Source: Ciona savignyi
Lineage: Eukaryota; Chordata; Ascidiacea; Phlebobranchia; Cionidae
DNA length: 64,000 bases
NCBI GenBank assembly: GCA_000149265.1
Contig: CH003126.1
Span: 1,699,190-1,763,189, forward strand
Direction of reading: 5' to 3'
Below, in pieces: positions 46,966 through 60,200 of this stretch (its first letter is position 1; the number at the start of each line of letters is the position of its first letter). The notes beneath the pieces were generated by a model. The model made no database searches. It saw only the letters and a list, made by a program, of their open reading frames with translations, and was not told where the DNA came from. The position numbers and the translations under genes are program-made.

Positions 46966-48271
46966 GAGCTTGCAACAGTGTAGTTTGGTTATAAACTAAC
47001 CGATAGTGTTGGTTTAATGCCTTGTTCCTTACGTTTATCCTAAACATGCAAGTTTACTAACACTGTGCCAAAATTGAGTGGTCTGATGACGTGAACAGTA
47101 AAACCAACTGGCCTTCTATTGCACAATTGTGTATAAGCCCACCAATAATTCGATCCAAGGGTTTTTATTGTATTAGGCCCCTTTCAAAAGTTACTATTTT
47201 GAACACTATGTTCAAATACAGGTTTGCCGTTCTCAGACACTATTGCCACAGTGGCCATTTTGGGCATACGACGCGTTTATTTACATATGTACAGTATATC
47301 TAAATCCATTATTGTTATTGAACAGATTGCACAGTAGACATTGTTTAAACACTTTTATCTTTTGTTTTCATACATGTACGAAATGGAATAAATTATATGA
47401 TCGTTGATTTCCGTGAAGTCGCAGAATAGACTTATAATTCTACCTAGTTCGCTTAATTGTTTAACTTCAATTTTGTCTGTGACGTCATAATTTTAGCGGA
47501 GAGCAATTTTATAATGATAAAAATTGGTTTTGACGCAATGTATGCAATGTCACAGTAGAATCATAAAAATAACAGTTCAAGTTAACCCAATACATATATG
47601 ATCGCTATCAGTTGGTTATCCCTTACAGTTCGGTTGGTGGGAAATTAAGAAACAGCGAAAGTATATCGAATTGTTCAATCGAGAAAGGTGGGAACTATTC
47701 GCATGTAGAGCGTCCAACGCACTTAGAGCCTCGGGCTGTACAGTACAACTCATGACGCTCTAATCATTCCCCGCTGAGCTAGTTGTCTGACAACTCTGAT
47801 TTTAGTCGGAAGAATCGACCATGGCATATCAGTTCCGATGTGGCCTACTCTTGGTATTATATGTCAATGAATGTAGTCGTTTACGAAGAACAGATAGGTG
47901 CTTCGTTACATAAGTCTTGTACAGTAAAAATGTGAGCTCGAAAGTATACTAAGGCTAAGGGGATACTGTTCAGTAGGCTTATATACAAGATTGTATATTC
48001 ACTGGTGCTGAATTTTCAGTATTACAGCAGTATACACGAACTGTGATTAAGAAATTGTATAGCCTACTTTCTGAACTACTCTGATATACTTAATTTTTAA
48101 TTCTTAAATGTTTATTTTTGAATTGAATAACTTTTTTACCGTTTATCGTTTTTACCGTAATTTCTTGGTGATTTCAGTGTTTTTGAATAACCATAAAAGC
48201 TTGGAATCTGAAAGAAAGTCGTTGTTCATTACGACACTTCTTTCGGCAAGACGCCAAGAGTTGGCCTTGCA
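46966..48271. other. Upstream region and presumed promoter of cellulose synthase
   Basis: No coding potential was seen. It lies between the poly(A) signal of the preceding gene and the cellulose synthase start, so it must contain promoter and 5' UTR. Visible elements are a perfect AP-2 consensus at 47728 and a CRE palindrome TGACGTCA at 47480-47487. Purine-rich sequence (gaaagaaagtcg) lies just before the start codon. Confidence 0.5.
47728..47736. promoter_or_regulatory. AP-2 type binding site upstream of cellulose synthase
   Basis: GCCTCGGGC fits the AP-2 consensus GCCNNNGGC exactly. It lies about 540 bases before the proposed start codon. Published work on Ciona CesA reports activation in epidermis by an AP-2 family factor; that this very site is used is inference. 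Confidence 0.45.
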
Positions 48272-51200
48272 ATGAGCAGGGATAGAAGACATGAGGTAAG
48301 CTTTATCATAAAAATCAAATTGTGCGGTATTCGTTGTATGTCACCTAGTAAAGTAGACTAGATGCGGTAACGTTCTAACTAATTAACTCTGTGGGTTTGT
48401 AGGATCGAAACTTGTCGCTGACAAGTCGCTAACGAGTCAGTTGTGTTACCTTTGGCAGGGTACTTAACGAACATTCCCGAACCTAAACATGAATATCCAG
48501 TCTTATCCGTTATTATATATTACGGTTAGCGAGAACGTTTATTAACGGATTTTTAAAATACTGCTATATAGTAGTTTAATAACGAACTAAAGCTGTTTCG
48601 AGTATAAAGAAAAATACGTGATTTACCGCGAATACACGTTACTTGTATTAAAACACATTAAATCACTAACTTTAGCATTGACACTCGACACACATTACTC
48701 GTATTGGGTATGTAATGACCAGGTAGAATGTGAAATCGAACACGTCCTGGCCATTGTGTTCACGGTTGCCTCACGATTCCAAGTCATACTTGATTGAAAA
48801 GCTTAAGACATCTCTAATATTAAACACAATTATACCTCTGAAAACTCGACAGTGTGCACGAGGTAATCTGACGATTGTCTGCTGCCGTAGAAAAAAACCG
48901 ATTATTCTAACTTAATGGGGATAGCATATTGCTATAAGTACTATTTTGAGAATATCTGTTTTGACAATAAGTGTAGAGGTATTATTATGTTGGCATGTAG
49001 ATCTCCGCCGACTGGCTGTCTAAATCACTAACACAACGTCACACAGGAATATAATAGATTTTAATTTATCTACACAACATATAAATCGGAAACACACAAA
49101 TATTTCACTTCTGAAGGTATTGTTCTTAAGCCAACGTTTTATACCACGTTGCAATCTTCAACATTGTGTAACGTCGGTTAATTAAAACGATCAGTTATAA
49201 ATGATAATCAACGGATGTTGTAAAAATCTATTACCAAGGACTGGCATTTTTTAAGTTCTGACAATTGGCAATTTAACCAGCGTAAGCATTAAATAAGTAG
49301 AAGCAATAGTTTTTTTCGCTTAGTTAAAAGAGCTGTCTTTTTATGATACATTTAAATATAATTCCTTATACTGCAACTCGAATTCGAGTATACGTTTATG
49401 AAAATCAGAATTGTGACAATTGTGCATCATCAGCTCCCCGGAGCATATCGAAGAAGCGAGCAGCCAGGCGGACGCAGTCTCCCAAGAAGCTCAATACCCC
49501 CCAAGCCCTCCAGATATACATCCAGTTCTTTCGTGAGTTTTGTCCGATAATAAATGATACGTTGCTTTAAAAGCACCGTTTTTTGACTTAAGTAGGTTAT
49601 GTAACGGCGTATTTTAAAGACCAATTATAAAATATTTCCACGTTTTTGTGTGATCAATTTTCTGTGTTTTATGTAATCTATTTGTTGGCTTATGTGATGA
49701 TGTCGTGTTATTTACCGGTTCTAATTGTTTTATAACCCCACTCCTGTCCCGTTCAAAAAAAACTATATTGACCGAATGACCGTTATGGCAATTATACGAT
49801 TTCTCGTGAAAGCGCTGTATGTGGAGAGGTAATAACCAAATGGTTATTACGTAACGGCCGGCATTTAGACGCAGGAGTCGTCCTCGGTCTAATTACCGGC
49901 CGATAAAATTGTCGTCAGACGAGTTTCGTCATAGTTTCCTTCGGAACGTTTTTGTGACGCCATGACGCACCAGTTTTAATTGCTTATAACAAATTGTGTT
50001 TGTATTTCGTTGCTTGCGCGATGGCCTAAGGCCCATCTTAACATTTAATTGCGGTTTTAACGGCGTGTATCATCGAAAATTCCTAAAGGAGAAAGAATAC
50101 GTTTTTCTAAGTTAAGTTGAGATTGAGAATACCCGATGATAACAATCCACCTAGGAATACACATTATGTGGACAAGAAAACAATATTTTCCACAAATAAA
50201 AACATCAAAATACAATTTAACTGGCGGTAATATGTGTTATTAGACATAAATTCGTATGCAGAAATATTCAGCCAATTGTTTCTAATCTAAATGGAACTGG
50301 AATCTGGTAACAATATAAACAGGTTTCACCGTGGCAAGTTTACGTAAACATAAACATTACGAATTCCCACACCCTCTAAATACAAACAAGTCAACTAATC
50401 GTTTTTTGCAAAAGATGAAACAGTCGCTAACTAGTCCTTTTTGTCACTGGGCAAAGCACTTTGGAGACGTGGCGTGAACCTAGTGGATTAAACGGGTGTA
50501 CAAAGGTAGGGTCCACATCATACAAAACGCTGCAATAACACCGCCAACTGGACGGTGGGCACGGGGAAATCTGATGATGACTGTATTATCACGATAAATA
50601 TATGTATCCTATCCGACTTAAGCCGTGGAATATTTAAGCAAATAACCCACTTCCTCGTAATACAATTAGTGAATTGGATGCTTCTTTTGTTCCAGGCAAC
50701 TTCAGAAAATGATTTCGGGCCCGACCACTTCAATTTCAACGATTCCGACACTTCAGCAAGGTAATCGTCACTGTCGTTTTTACTTCTTTATTAAGCACCA
50801 ATATGGCGCTTTCTTGTGTGGTTATGTTAAATATCAGTGCAAGTCAAAACGGATTTAAGATTTTGGTGTCATGACCTTTTAAATACTTTGGTTTCTTAGT
50901 TGTAAGACGGCTTTAGCTGTCGTTTTACATCGGGTGGATTTTTTTAAAATCACCAACAACAAACACCGTCGTTGGTTCATGTTAACATATTTTTTCTTTC
51001 CGGGCTCAAATTCGAACCCCGAACCCTTTATTCTCGATTAGGTTCGTTTTTAAACGCTGCTTGTTTATGATTTGGTTGTGATATACCCGTTTAAAAGGGG
51101 AAAAAGTAGGAAAAGAGTAAAACTAGGGAGGAGGTACGCTAAAATAAAGATGTGGTCATTTAGTTTAAATGAAGGGAAAAGGGTTAGGGCTAGTTGTTGG

Positions 51201-54200
51201 TTTAGAAGAATTAGGAAGGGTTAAAATAGTTAAGCGAGCATTGTTCATCCTTTTATTACCTTCCATTGTATATACTTTTGCTTTTACTTTTGCGGACATT
51301 GCCTGAACCCAGCGGATCAATGGGTTCTACCAAATTAAAGGAAAGTGTCTATCGTATACAACACACTGCAATAGCTCCGGTAACCCGACGGTGGGCACGA
51401 GGTGATCTGACGATTGCCCGTGTTTTAACCCCCTTGGTATTCCCATTCACGGGGATAAACATGAATATCCTATCCTACCCTATAATTGCCTGCGACACTA
51501 CGTTAACTTCCCCACAACAGTCGATCACGGGTGACCAGCACCCTCCCGAGCGGCCAAGGTAGCTCCGGATTCTCGAGAAGTGGCTCCGAAGCCCCTCCGA
51601 TCCCGGATAACAAGAGAAGGACGATTTCAATGGGAGCGAATCTGCAGCCTCCAAGAGCGAAGAGATCAATGGGTGGAAGGCATAGAGACCGAAATCAGAC
51701 CCTTCCCCCTTACTCGGTGAGATATTGTGATCACATTTGCCTTTCGTGTATGTTGAGAAATATGGATTTAAATTGTTGAAACGAAACGTCACTCAAGTAA
51801 TGCTATTATTCGAAGTAAAATATTATTTACACCCTTTTTCTAATATACTTAAGTATACAAATTTTAAAATAAGCCTAAAAGCATCTAAACATTTTTTTAT
51901 TCATATGTAATGTGCAACCCGCCGTCTGCTTGATTTATACTAAAGATGTGGTTGTGGTGGATCTGCAAGCCCTGATCCGACCTATGACAGGCTTTTCCCG
52001 TTCTCGTCCTCCAATATGCTATTTTATTGAATAAGTCGGATTATCTTGTCTTCTAGTAACGCCCAGTCCTGAATATATACAGTCGTTTTTGGCTTAACGT
52101 GATATCTTTAACGCTTGGAAATTTCTTCCTGAGAAATTAGAACTATGACTGTGTGTGATTCACTTTAAAGTTTATATAATAAATAGATAAGCGACCGAAG
52201 TCTTACATCTTACTAAGAAATGTAAGAATTAACGCCTTTGAAATATGTTTACTCAGTATTCGTACTTTTATCTCGACTATACAAGGTGCTTTTACGGAGC
52301 AACTTTAAAACTCCAAACTAGTTGGTCATCCATATGTACGATCAAAACATATACATATTCTAACTTTTGTGTGTAAAAACTATGCAATTAAAATCTTGTT
52401 AAACTTATTACAAATATCCAGGTGAGCGACTCCAGTCGACGCACCATGTCAGGAAATGACGAAAATAACCGGTTTGGGTCGGATGGATCCAGTATTTACA
52501 GCTCTGCGGACAGTTTCGGTAGGCACGATTTGAAAACTATTCCATTTATTTTACCATTTCTTTGTAATTTTGGTATAAACAATACCATTTTTTAAAGTTT
52601 ATTTTACCAGGTTTTAGTAATTTGAGCATAAACAATATCATTTTGTTTTTTAAAGTCTCTTTACCAGTTTTAAGTAAATTGAGCATAAACAATATATTTG
52701 TTTTTTAACTTTTATTTTAATCGTATTAATTTTTGTTGCTGCGAACAATTTTATTTTGTTGCATAAGTATACAGTGTTTGGTTATTCAGTTCCGTGTTTG
52801 GTTATTCAGTTTTAACACTTAAATAAATGTTATTTGTTTCGAAATCAAATGATTAACATTAATAAACGGTACCCAATAAACATTTATCTTGACAGCCAAT
52901 AATAATTGGTTTTAAACATTTTAGATTCTCAGGACGATTTCGACCGAAGGTTTCCACCTCGACCTCCAAAACCAGTAAGCATTGGGAGAATAGGATAGGA
53001 TTTTCATGCTTTCATCGTAAATGAGAAAACTAAAGGGGTTAACACACGGGCAATCGTCAGATCACCTCGCGCCCACCGTCGGGTTACCGTAGCTATTGCA
53101 GTGTGTTGTGTATGACTCACACGTTCCTTTTAATTTAGTACAACCCATTAATTCGCTGGATTCGGGCAATGTCCGTAAAGTTCCCTAACCAAGGACACGC
53201 CCGACTAGCTAGCGACCAGTTTCGAACCTGCAACCCTTCGGCTGAAATTCGACGCAATAACCCACAAACTCTTAACGCAATATCTCGTTCTTCTGATGTA
53301 TAATCATCATGTGTTCTTAGGACAAATACAAAAGTTCTTCGTCAAGCAACTTCACAGGCCAGTTTTACCCAGATCCAATGCAGGTAGGTTTATACTCTTA
53401 TTATATTATTCGTTTTTTGCATTATATTGTACAGCATGTTTGTAAACCTATGTATTGTGATCAAAGAAGTTGTATAACAAAAAACCATCAACAGTCGTTT
53501 AAATACGGCATGGTAGAAAACGACACAGTGCGATCAAACGAAAGCGAACGTTACACGTTGTACAATATAATAATAAAAGTAATAAAACTACTGGTTCTCA
53601 GAGTAATGATTTTAAATAATTGCTGGTGGTATAAATCTGTGTTAGAGATAGATCACTGTAGATCAAACCGAATTGAGACCTGTCTTTTGCTCTTCGTTTG
53701 TGTCCTTAGGCAACGCACTCAACGGGCAGTGCATAAACCTCATGGATTAACAGATTTACGAAATCTCTGTTCTTTAGACATTGCAATAGCTCGGATACTC
53801 GACTGTGGGCATGTGTAATACCGCCGCCTGATTTTTACAACTCTAGAAAACCTGACCAGCAAGCTAAACATCCTATATAATTGGCGAAACAGCCTCTACA
53901 TGATGATATAATGTTTCTACATCAGTCTAAATATAAATTTGTGTTCGACAGAGCGCCGACCTGGGAAGGTTACAATCGGGTTATTCGGAAGACACGAATA
54001 CGACCATCACGAACGGAAACAGCAGACCCACAAATTTGGACGAGCTTGCGGAGTATTTCAATAAGTAAAACACCGATATTTTACTCTTATGTGATTTTTA
54101 TACTAAAGTATAATTGAATGTATTTTAAGCACCTGGAAGCTACTGTAAAGATTTACATTTACTACACGAGCGCTTGCGGGTAGTCTATATTGGGTTCTTC

Positions 54201-57200
54201 TATTATAATCTTTGAGAGGCTACACAGTCAATTGGTATTTACCAAGACACAACAAAGCTACATTTATAATATAATAAAATATGGTGTTGCTGTTTTTACA
54301 TTTTATATACTAAGCGATTATTTTTGTAAATAATAAAGTCGGGAAGTAACAACATTTAGTTTTGCTTATTTATAAGCTTCCTAAGTTCAAATAGAATTTG
54401 ATTTGATTCTTACAGACATTGCTGATTAACTTTTACCAGGCTTTTCCTTTTTTCTACAAAGTTTTTAAACCGCAATAAGTTTGTTTATTATTTAGTCTAT
54501 ATATGAATCGGTCGCGCTAACCATATGGTCACTGACAATTTTCAGAAAATTAGAAGATGTACAGAGACAAGCCGACAGTGCAATGAACAGAATGCAGAAC
54601 GGCCGTAACAGAAGCCAGGTAACGACATCCAACAATAAGCATTTGAAACTTAATACCCAGCACAAGTCCCATTCAACGAGTAGCGTTACTTCTCTGCTTT
54701 GTTTATTCTGGTCTGACGGCATTTTGAACGCCTCTGGCGAAATTGTAACGTTTTCGGTTGCAGCAATTATAATTTCTCTTTCGACCGTTTTAACCACAAT
54801 GTACCATCTGTGGTTGATTCAGTATTTTGGTAAATTATAGGATTTTCTAAAACGTTAAACGATCACGATTTTATATACAAAACCTAGGAATATATTTGCA
54901 CTCCCAAAAAATTTTCGATGAAAAGGGGAATTGTAAACTAAACGAACTGTTTACCAGTTGATAAAGCTAATCTTATCACCCAAACCTAGCCATAACTCCA
55001 TTTATAGTCTTTTTTTGTAAAGAATCTCTCCTTAACTGTACTAATTTTTTGAGGCTCAGTTGGGTGCACTAACACTCATTCATGTCATTTAATTTAAAAA
55101 CCGTGGATTTTATTTCGTTTCTCGATTTCTCCCAATCTTTGAATCCCCTCCCCCTTTTAGGGTGACACTGCTGTAGACACACACGTACATTCACTCCTGT
55201 CATTTATTTGAATTAGTTTTGTTCTAAGTTGACTATTTCCATTTTTCTGACTCTTTCTAAGTTAACTATCTCCATTTTTCTGACTCTATCTAAGTTAACT
55301 ATGCCCATTTTTCTGACTCTTTCTAAGTTAACTATCTCCATTTTTCTGACTCTTTCTAAGTTAACTATCTCCATTTTTCTGACTCTTTCTAAGTTAACTA
55401 TCTCCATTTTTCTGACTCTTTCTAAGTTAACTATCCCAATTTTTCTGACTCTTTCTAAGTTGACTATCTCCATGTTTCTGACTCTATCTAAGTTAACTAT
55501 CTTCATGTTTCTGACTCTATCTAAGTTAACTATCTCCATGTTTCTGACTCTATCTAAGTTAACTATCTCCATGTTTCTGACTCTATCTAAGTTAACTATC
55601 TCCATTTTTCTGACTCTTTCTAAGTTAACTATCTTCATTTTTCCGACTCTTTCTAAGTTAACTATCTCCATTTTCTTACTCTTTTGTACTCCACAGAGAA
55701 GCGAATCCACACAAGACAGCTCGGTGTTCAGTTACCCCGCTGGGCCATCCGGGGGTCGCCACACCATCCGCCCGACCAACCGCGCCGGAATATCATCCGA
55801 CGCCTCGACAATAACTCCAACCAACAGCAGATCATACCAAACGGTAAGAGGTGCAGCTGATACCTCTATATATCCTTGCGACGTGTATCACACTAAACAC
55901 AACCGTCTAACCCATATGCTGGTTTCGATTCGACAAACTTTTAAATATGAGTCGACGCTTTAAACTACGTACGACTACAGCTGGGTCGTCGGAGATATTG
56001 CAATGGGGGGATAGGTTAGAGACATATGATTTTTTGTCTTGTTTTAACCAACTAATTCCACTGGGTTTATATAACGTCCGCTAAATGACACAAAGCATCT
56101 ATAAATTGCCGGGTTTGAAACGGTATCACGCACTACCACTGTGCTATACCGCCAGTTTCGAATCGAATTCCATTTACGTTTAAAGATGAGACATAAACAA
56201 AAACACCCATTAAGTCTATAATGTCTAAACTCTACAGATGGAGTCCTCACAGCCCACTGAGAGCAGCATATCAGCTGTGCGCGACGAGATTGAGAGTTTG
56301 AAGTCTCAGCTTTCTCGGGGACTGGACAACATGACGTCAAGAGGGGAATCCCAGGATATGGATGAAATGGCGGACTACTTCAGCAAGCGGCTTGAAGAAT
56401 GCCAAAACCAGGTGAGTGAAATACTGATCAAGTAAAATAGTCTCGTTTACATAGATGTTATCTTTTAACCTAAACATTTGCTGGATGCATGTTGGTCGAA
56501 TTCCAATAGATGACTTTGCTTTAAATGTTTACAGAATGCATATTTGTTCAATGGGTTGTCGAATAGTTAAACGATTTCCTCCTATAACTTTTGATAAAAA
56601 TTTGAACTCATATATGTATCTTCGGAAATGTCGTAAAAACTTCGCAAGTTTAGGTTAAGATACCGAAGATACTAATAAATTTTATGTTTGTATAAAAAAA
56701 CGTACTCAGTGACTAGCCATTTTGAGTTCAAAAGTTTGAGTTCAAGTCAAAAAAATCCAAATGTGGAAATTCCACACATTGTAGTAGTTTCAAGACCTTT
56801 AAAAATTCTCTTTCTATTTTGCAGGTTTATAAAGCGGTAAACCAGGTACAAGGTCAAATGGGAGAACCAAAACGAGGTTTTGAGCCGCGGCAATCCAGGG
56901 TAAGACACAATTCCAAATTCTGTTGCTTCTCAAATCAATACGCTACCTGGCGTTGAATATAGATAATTGATTTCTTCTTGAAAAATATATTTTTTTTATT
57001 GCGCATGGATTCTAACCCGAGTTATGTTGGTTACAAAGTCCCGATATATTTTTTTTACCAAGCCAAGTTTCGAACTCATGATGGGCTCGTCACTAGAACC
57101 GTTTTTGTATGAAGGTCGTTATATGTATCGGTCGCTTTAACCATTCGGCCACACAACCGTACAAATCTCCGATATTTAGAGAAATGTTGTTTATTCCACC

Positions 57201-60200
57201 ATGTACAATCGATGTTCCAAATACTTCTCCCCACAACACATAATTGATATACGATGCATGGTGTAACCTATACATGTACCTTTAGCATCGTCAAGACTGG
57301 GAAAACAGGGATGATGAGTTCTACGACAGCAGCGACAGTGGAATAGGTCCAAGGAACCTAACTATCCGTCCACTTACTCGAGCCCATGCCAACGCATTGG
57401 AAAACAGTAAGCATTAACCTTTACCTGTAAAAAAAGTTTTTAAACACAATTTATTGTTAATTACTTTCTTTTTTTGGTGAGCAGTGTCAAAATAAACAGA
57501 ATCGGTCACTCTAACTTTAAATGTCTTTATTTAAATAGCTGGTCTTGGTTCCAATATGGCGACTTTTCAACACTGATATTATTTAAGGCTGTTTTTGACC
57601 TATGATGTAGAAGTATATAGGAATAGTGAATTAGTTGCTCAAGTGGATTATACGACTCACCGTAAAATTGCGGAAACATTTAAATCGAAATTTGCTTTAA
57701 ACTTTCATCACTTAGATCAACCTCCAAGTGTCCAGAATCAGCATGCCCCGCCAGTGTTACGTCACAGAGAGCAGGACCGCCAACGAAACCATAGAGACAA
57801 CTATAGAGGTGTCCAACATAGAGATGACAGACACGTCTACCCTCCACCTTTGCCTCAAGGTTTAACCATATTTTATTTCCCTATTATATAGCGGTTGTGG
57901 GTAATATGGTTATGCGTGTCATTTCTTTACCTATATAGCACTATGTTATCGCTACAGTATCTTATGTACAGATTAAATGAGACTTGATTTAAAAGTCTAA
58001 ATTGGAAACCAGTGAATACGATTTAAAGGATCAGTTGAAATAATACATTCAGTAACCCGTTACACAACATATGTATCTACAACGATTTGAGAAAGTACTT
58101 CTGCTTCTGTTTAACGGGTAGTTATATGCAATTTTGTGTAGAGAATCAGATCATTTTATATATATTTCAACATGTTTTAAGATTCTTAGTAGCTTTCCAA
58201 ATTCGGTTCTATTTTACATTTAGACGATGAAGAATCGTTTAGCATCGCTGCTTCGGAGAAAATGCATGAGGCCTCGGCGCCACCCGTCTATCGTGATCAT
58301 GGGGATTTCCCGACATTGGAACCTATGCCGGACGATGATAACTTCTCGCTGGGTTCAGACGACGAAAACGATTGGGACGACTATGAAGATGTTCGTAAAA
58401 TAATGCATCTATTTATTTTTATGAAGTTTTTTGTTGACAAGTTTCAGAAAGTCATGTATCACACAGCAGATAGCGAAATAATGCGTAATAATTTGTATAT
58501 GCTACAGTAGAGTTTCGGACCCTGAATAGATATTTACAATTAAAAATATGTTTTAAAAAGCGTCGTAGCTTTATTTAAACAAACAACTAATGGTTTTGTC
58601 CGGCTTTGTTTTATTCGGTTGGAGTTGACCATAGCGCATATTTTGATCTAAAAGAGTTGTCTAAATCTAATCTGGTTGAAACTCTTCGGAGGGTTTAATA
58701 ATTTTATAAATTGTTATATGCATTACAGTTTATCGATGATGACACTCCGGCGCCTGAAACTGCAACTCCAGTCCCGCCGATCATATTCAAAGGCAACAAT
58801 TACGTTTATCAATGTCTTTACATCACCTACATAATATCCTTCCTCGCTTACGTCTTTGTGCGGATCCAGTATACGCTGGACTCGCCCGGTTTAAACCGGA
58901 TTTACTGCATCGTTGTCGCCATTCTGGAGATCATCACAGCGCCGTCATTGATTTTGCAGGTTCATAAATAAATTACTTTACTTACGGAGGCATAACGATG
59001 GCTATGCGCGTTGCGCTGCAGATGAAATATTAAACAAAAGTGTGCCAAAGTGTTTTTTTGCTATGTCAAAACTAGCTTTTTGAAAAACATCTTTAAAATA
59101 TTTGTTTTGAGTTGATGTCTCTCAACATTCTTCACATCAACAGGGAATGTGCCTGTGGAAGTGGGTGTCACGTGAGCCTGCCCCGGCCGACGCATTTATG
59201 AGGCCAAAATTCCACACAGCTAGAATTATGGTGCCCACATACAAGGTAAATATACAGTTAAACGTAACTTTAAACTTAAAAAAAATATTTTTAATGACCT
59301 AAATGATGGGATTGTCAGTAAGGCCCGTATAAAAAACTCAAGTAATATGAAATGAATCGTTCAAGGCAACCTTTTGATCACTCAATCGTTCCTGCAGGGA
59401 TTCATTCCTTGGTGTAAAGCTGAATAACTTATTCAAACTATTGCTATGTTACGTTAAGCGGATCTTTTTTGTATAAATTGCTTTTTTTGCTTTTTTTTAC
59501 TGAGCCAAGATTCGACCCATGATGGGCTCGTCGCTAGGACCGTTTTTTTGTATAGAAGTCGGTATATGTATCGGTCGCGTTAACCATTTGGCCACACGAC
59601 CGTACCAATAATACCAACTCCGGTTTGTTTAAAATGAGGACAAAATGCAGCGCCATCTCGTGAACACTTGCAGCAAAATACTAATAATATATCGCACCGT
59701 GCAACTAATATCCTGTTTTCATCCGCTAGGAACCGCTTGAGGTAGTAGCAGGTACAGTGCATGAGATCGTCCACATGGATCTCCCACCTTACTTCCACGT
59801 CCATGTCTACGTGCTCGATGATGGACGGAGGGAGAGTTTGGAAAACTGGGTGCTCTCCAAACGTACAAAGAGGTAAAGAACACATAGCTAGTATTTTAGA
59901 AAATAAATAAGAACCAACGTAGGAATAGGATAGTCATGTTTATTCTCGTAAATGAAAAAACCCAAGGGGCGCCAACACACCACTAGTCGTCAGATTACCT
60001 CGCGCCCGCCCTTGCGTTACCGAAAATATTACCGTGTGTTGTGTATGATTAAGACATTCCTTTAACTTTGTAGAACCCATAGATACAACTAAATAACCAG
60101 TTTTGAACCTACAACCTTTCGGCGACGCACTAAATCATTCAGCTATCCGGCCGGACAAAATATACAATAACACGTAAAGAAACTGGTTCATGTTTCAACG

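Larger units (their letters stand above)
48272..58390 (+). other. CesA: N-terminal tunicate-specific part of CesA (15 small exons)
   Basis: The first 15 exons (24 to 196 bases each) encode about 536 residues rich in Ser, Arg, Gln, Asn and Asp with hardly any hydrophobic stretch, so the part should be cytoplasmic and mostly disordered. Two segments look helical or coiled coil: LAEYFNKKLEDVQRQADSAM (exons 8 and 9) and AVRDEIESLKSQLSRGLDNM (exon 11). The region starts basic (YRRSEQPGGRSLPRSS) and ends very acidic (DDENDWDDYED) just before the first membrane segment. Bacterial cellulose synthases have no such extension, so it was presumably added after transfer. Function is unknown; it may serve targeting or complex assembly. 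Confidence 0.7.

Noticed and set aside
55213-55710. Minus-strand open frame of 165 codons over the minisatellite
   Set aside because: It is open only because the unit length is a multiple of three and the unit lacks stops. No start, splice or expression signal supports a gene.
57716-57859. Alternative acceptor near 57735 for CesA exon 14, giving a Thr-rich reading frame
   Set aside because: It also joins the preceding exon in phase, but its end phase does not fit the next exon, which continues cleanly from the Gln/Arg/Pro-rich frame.
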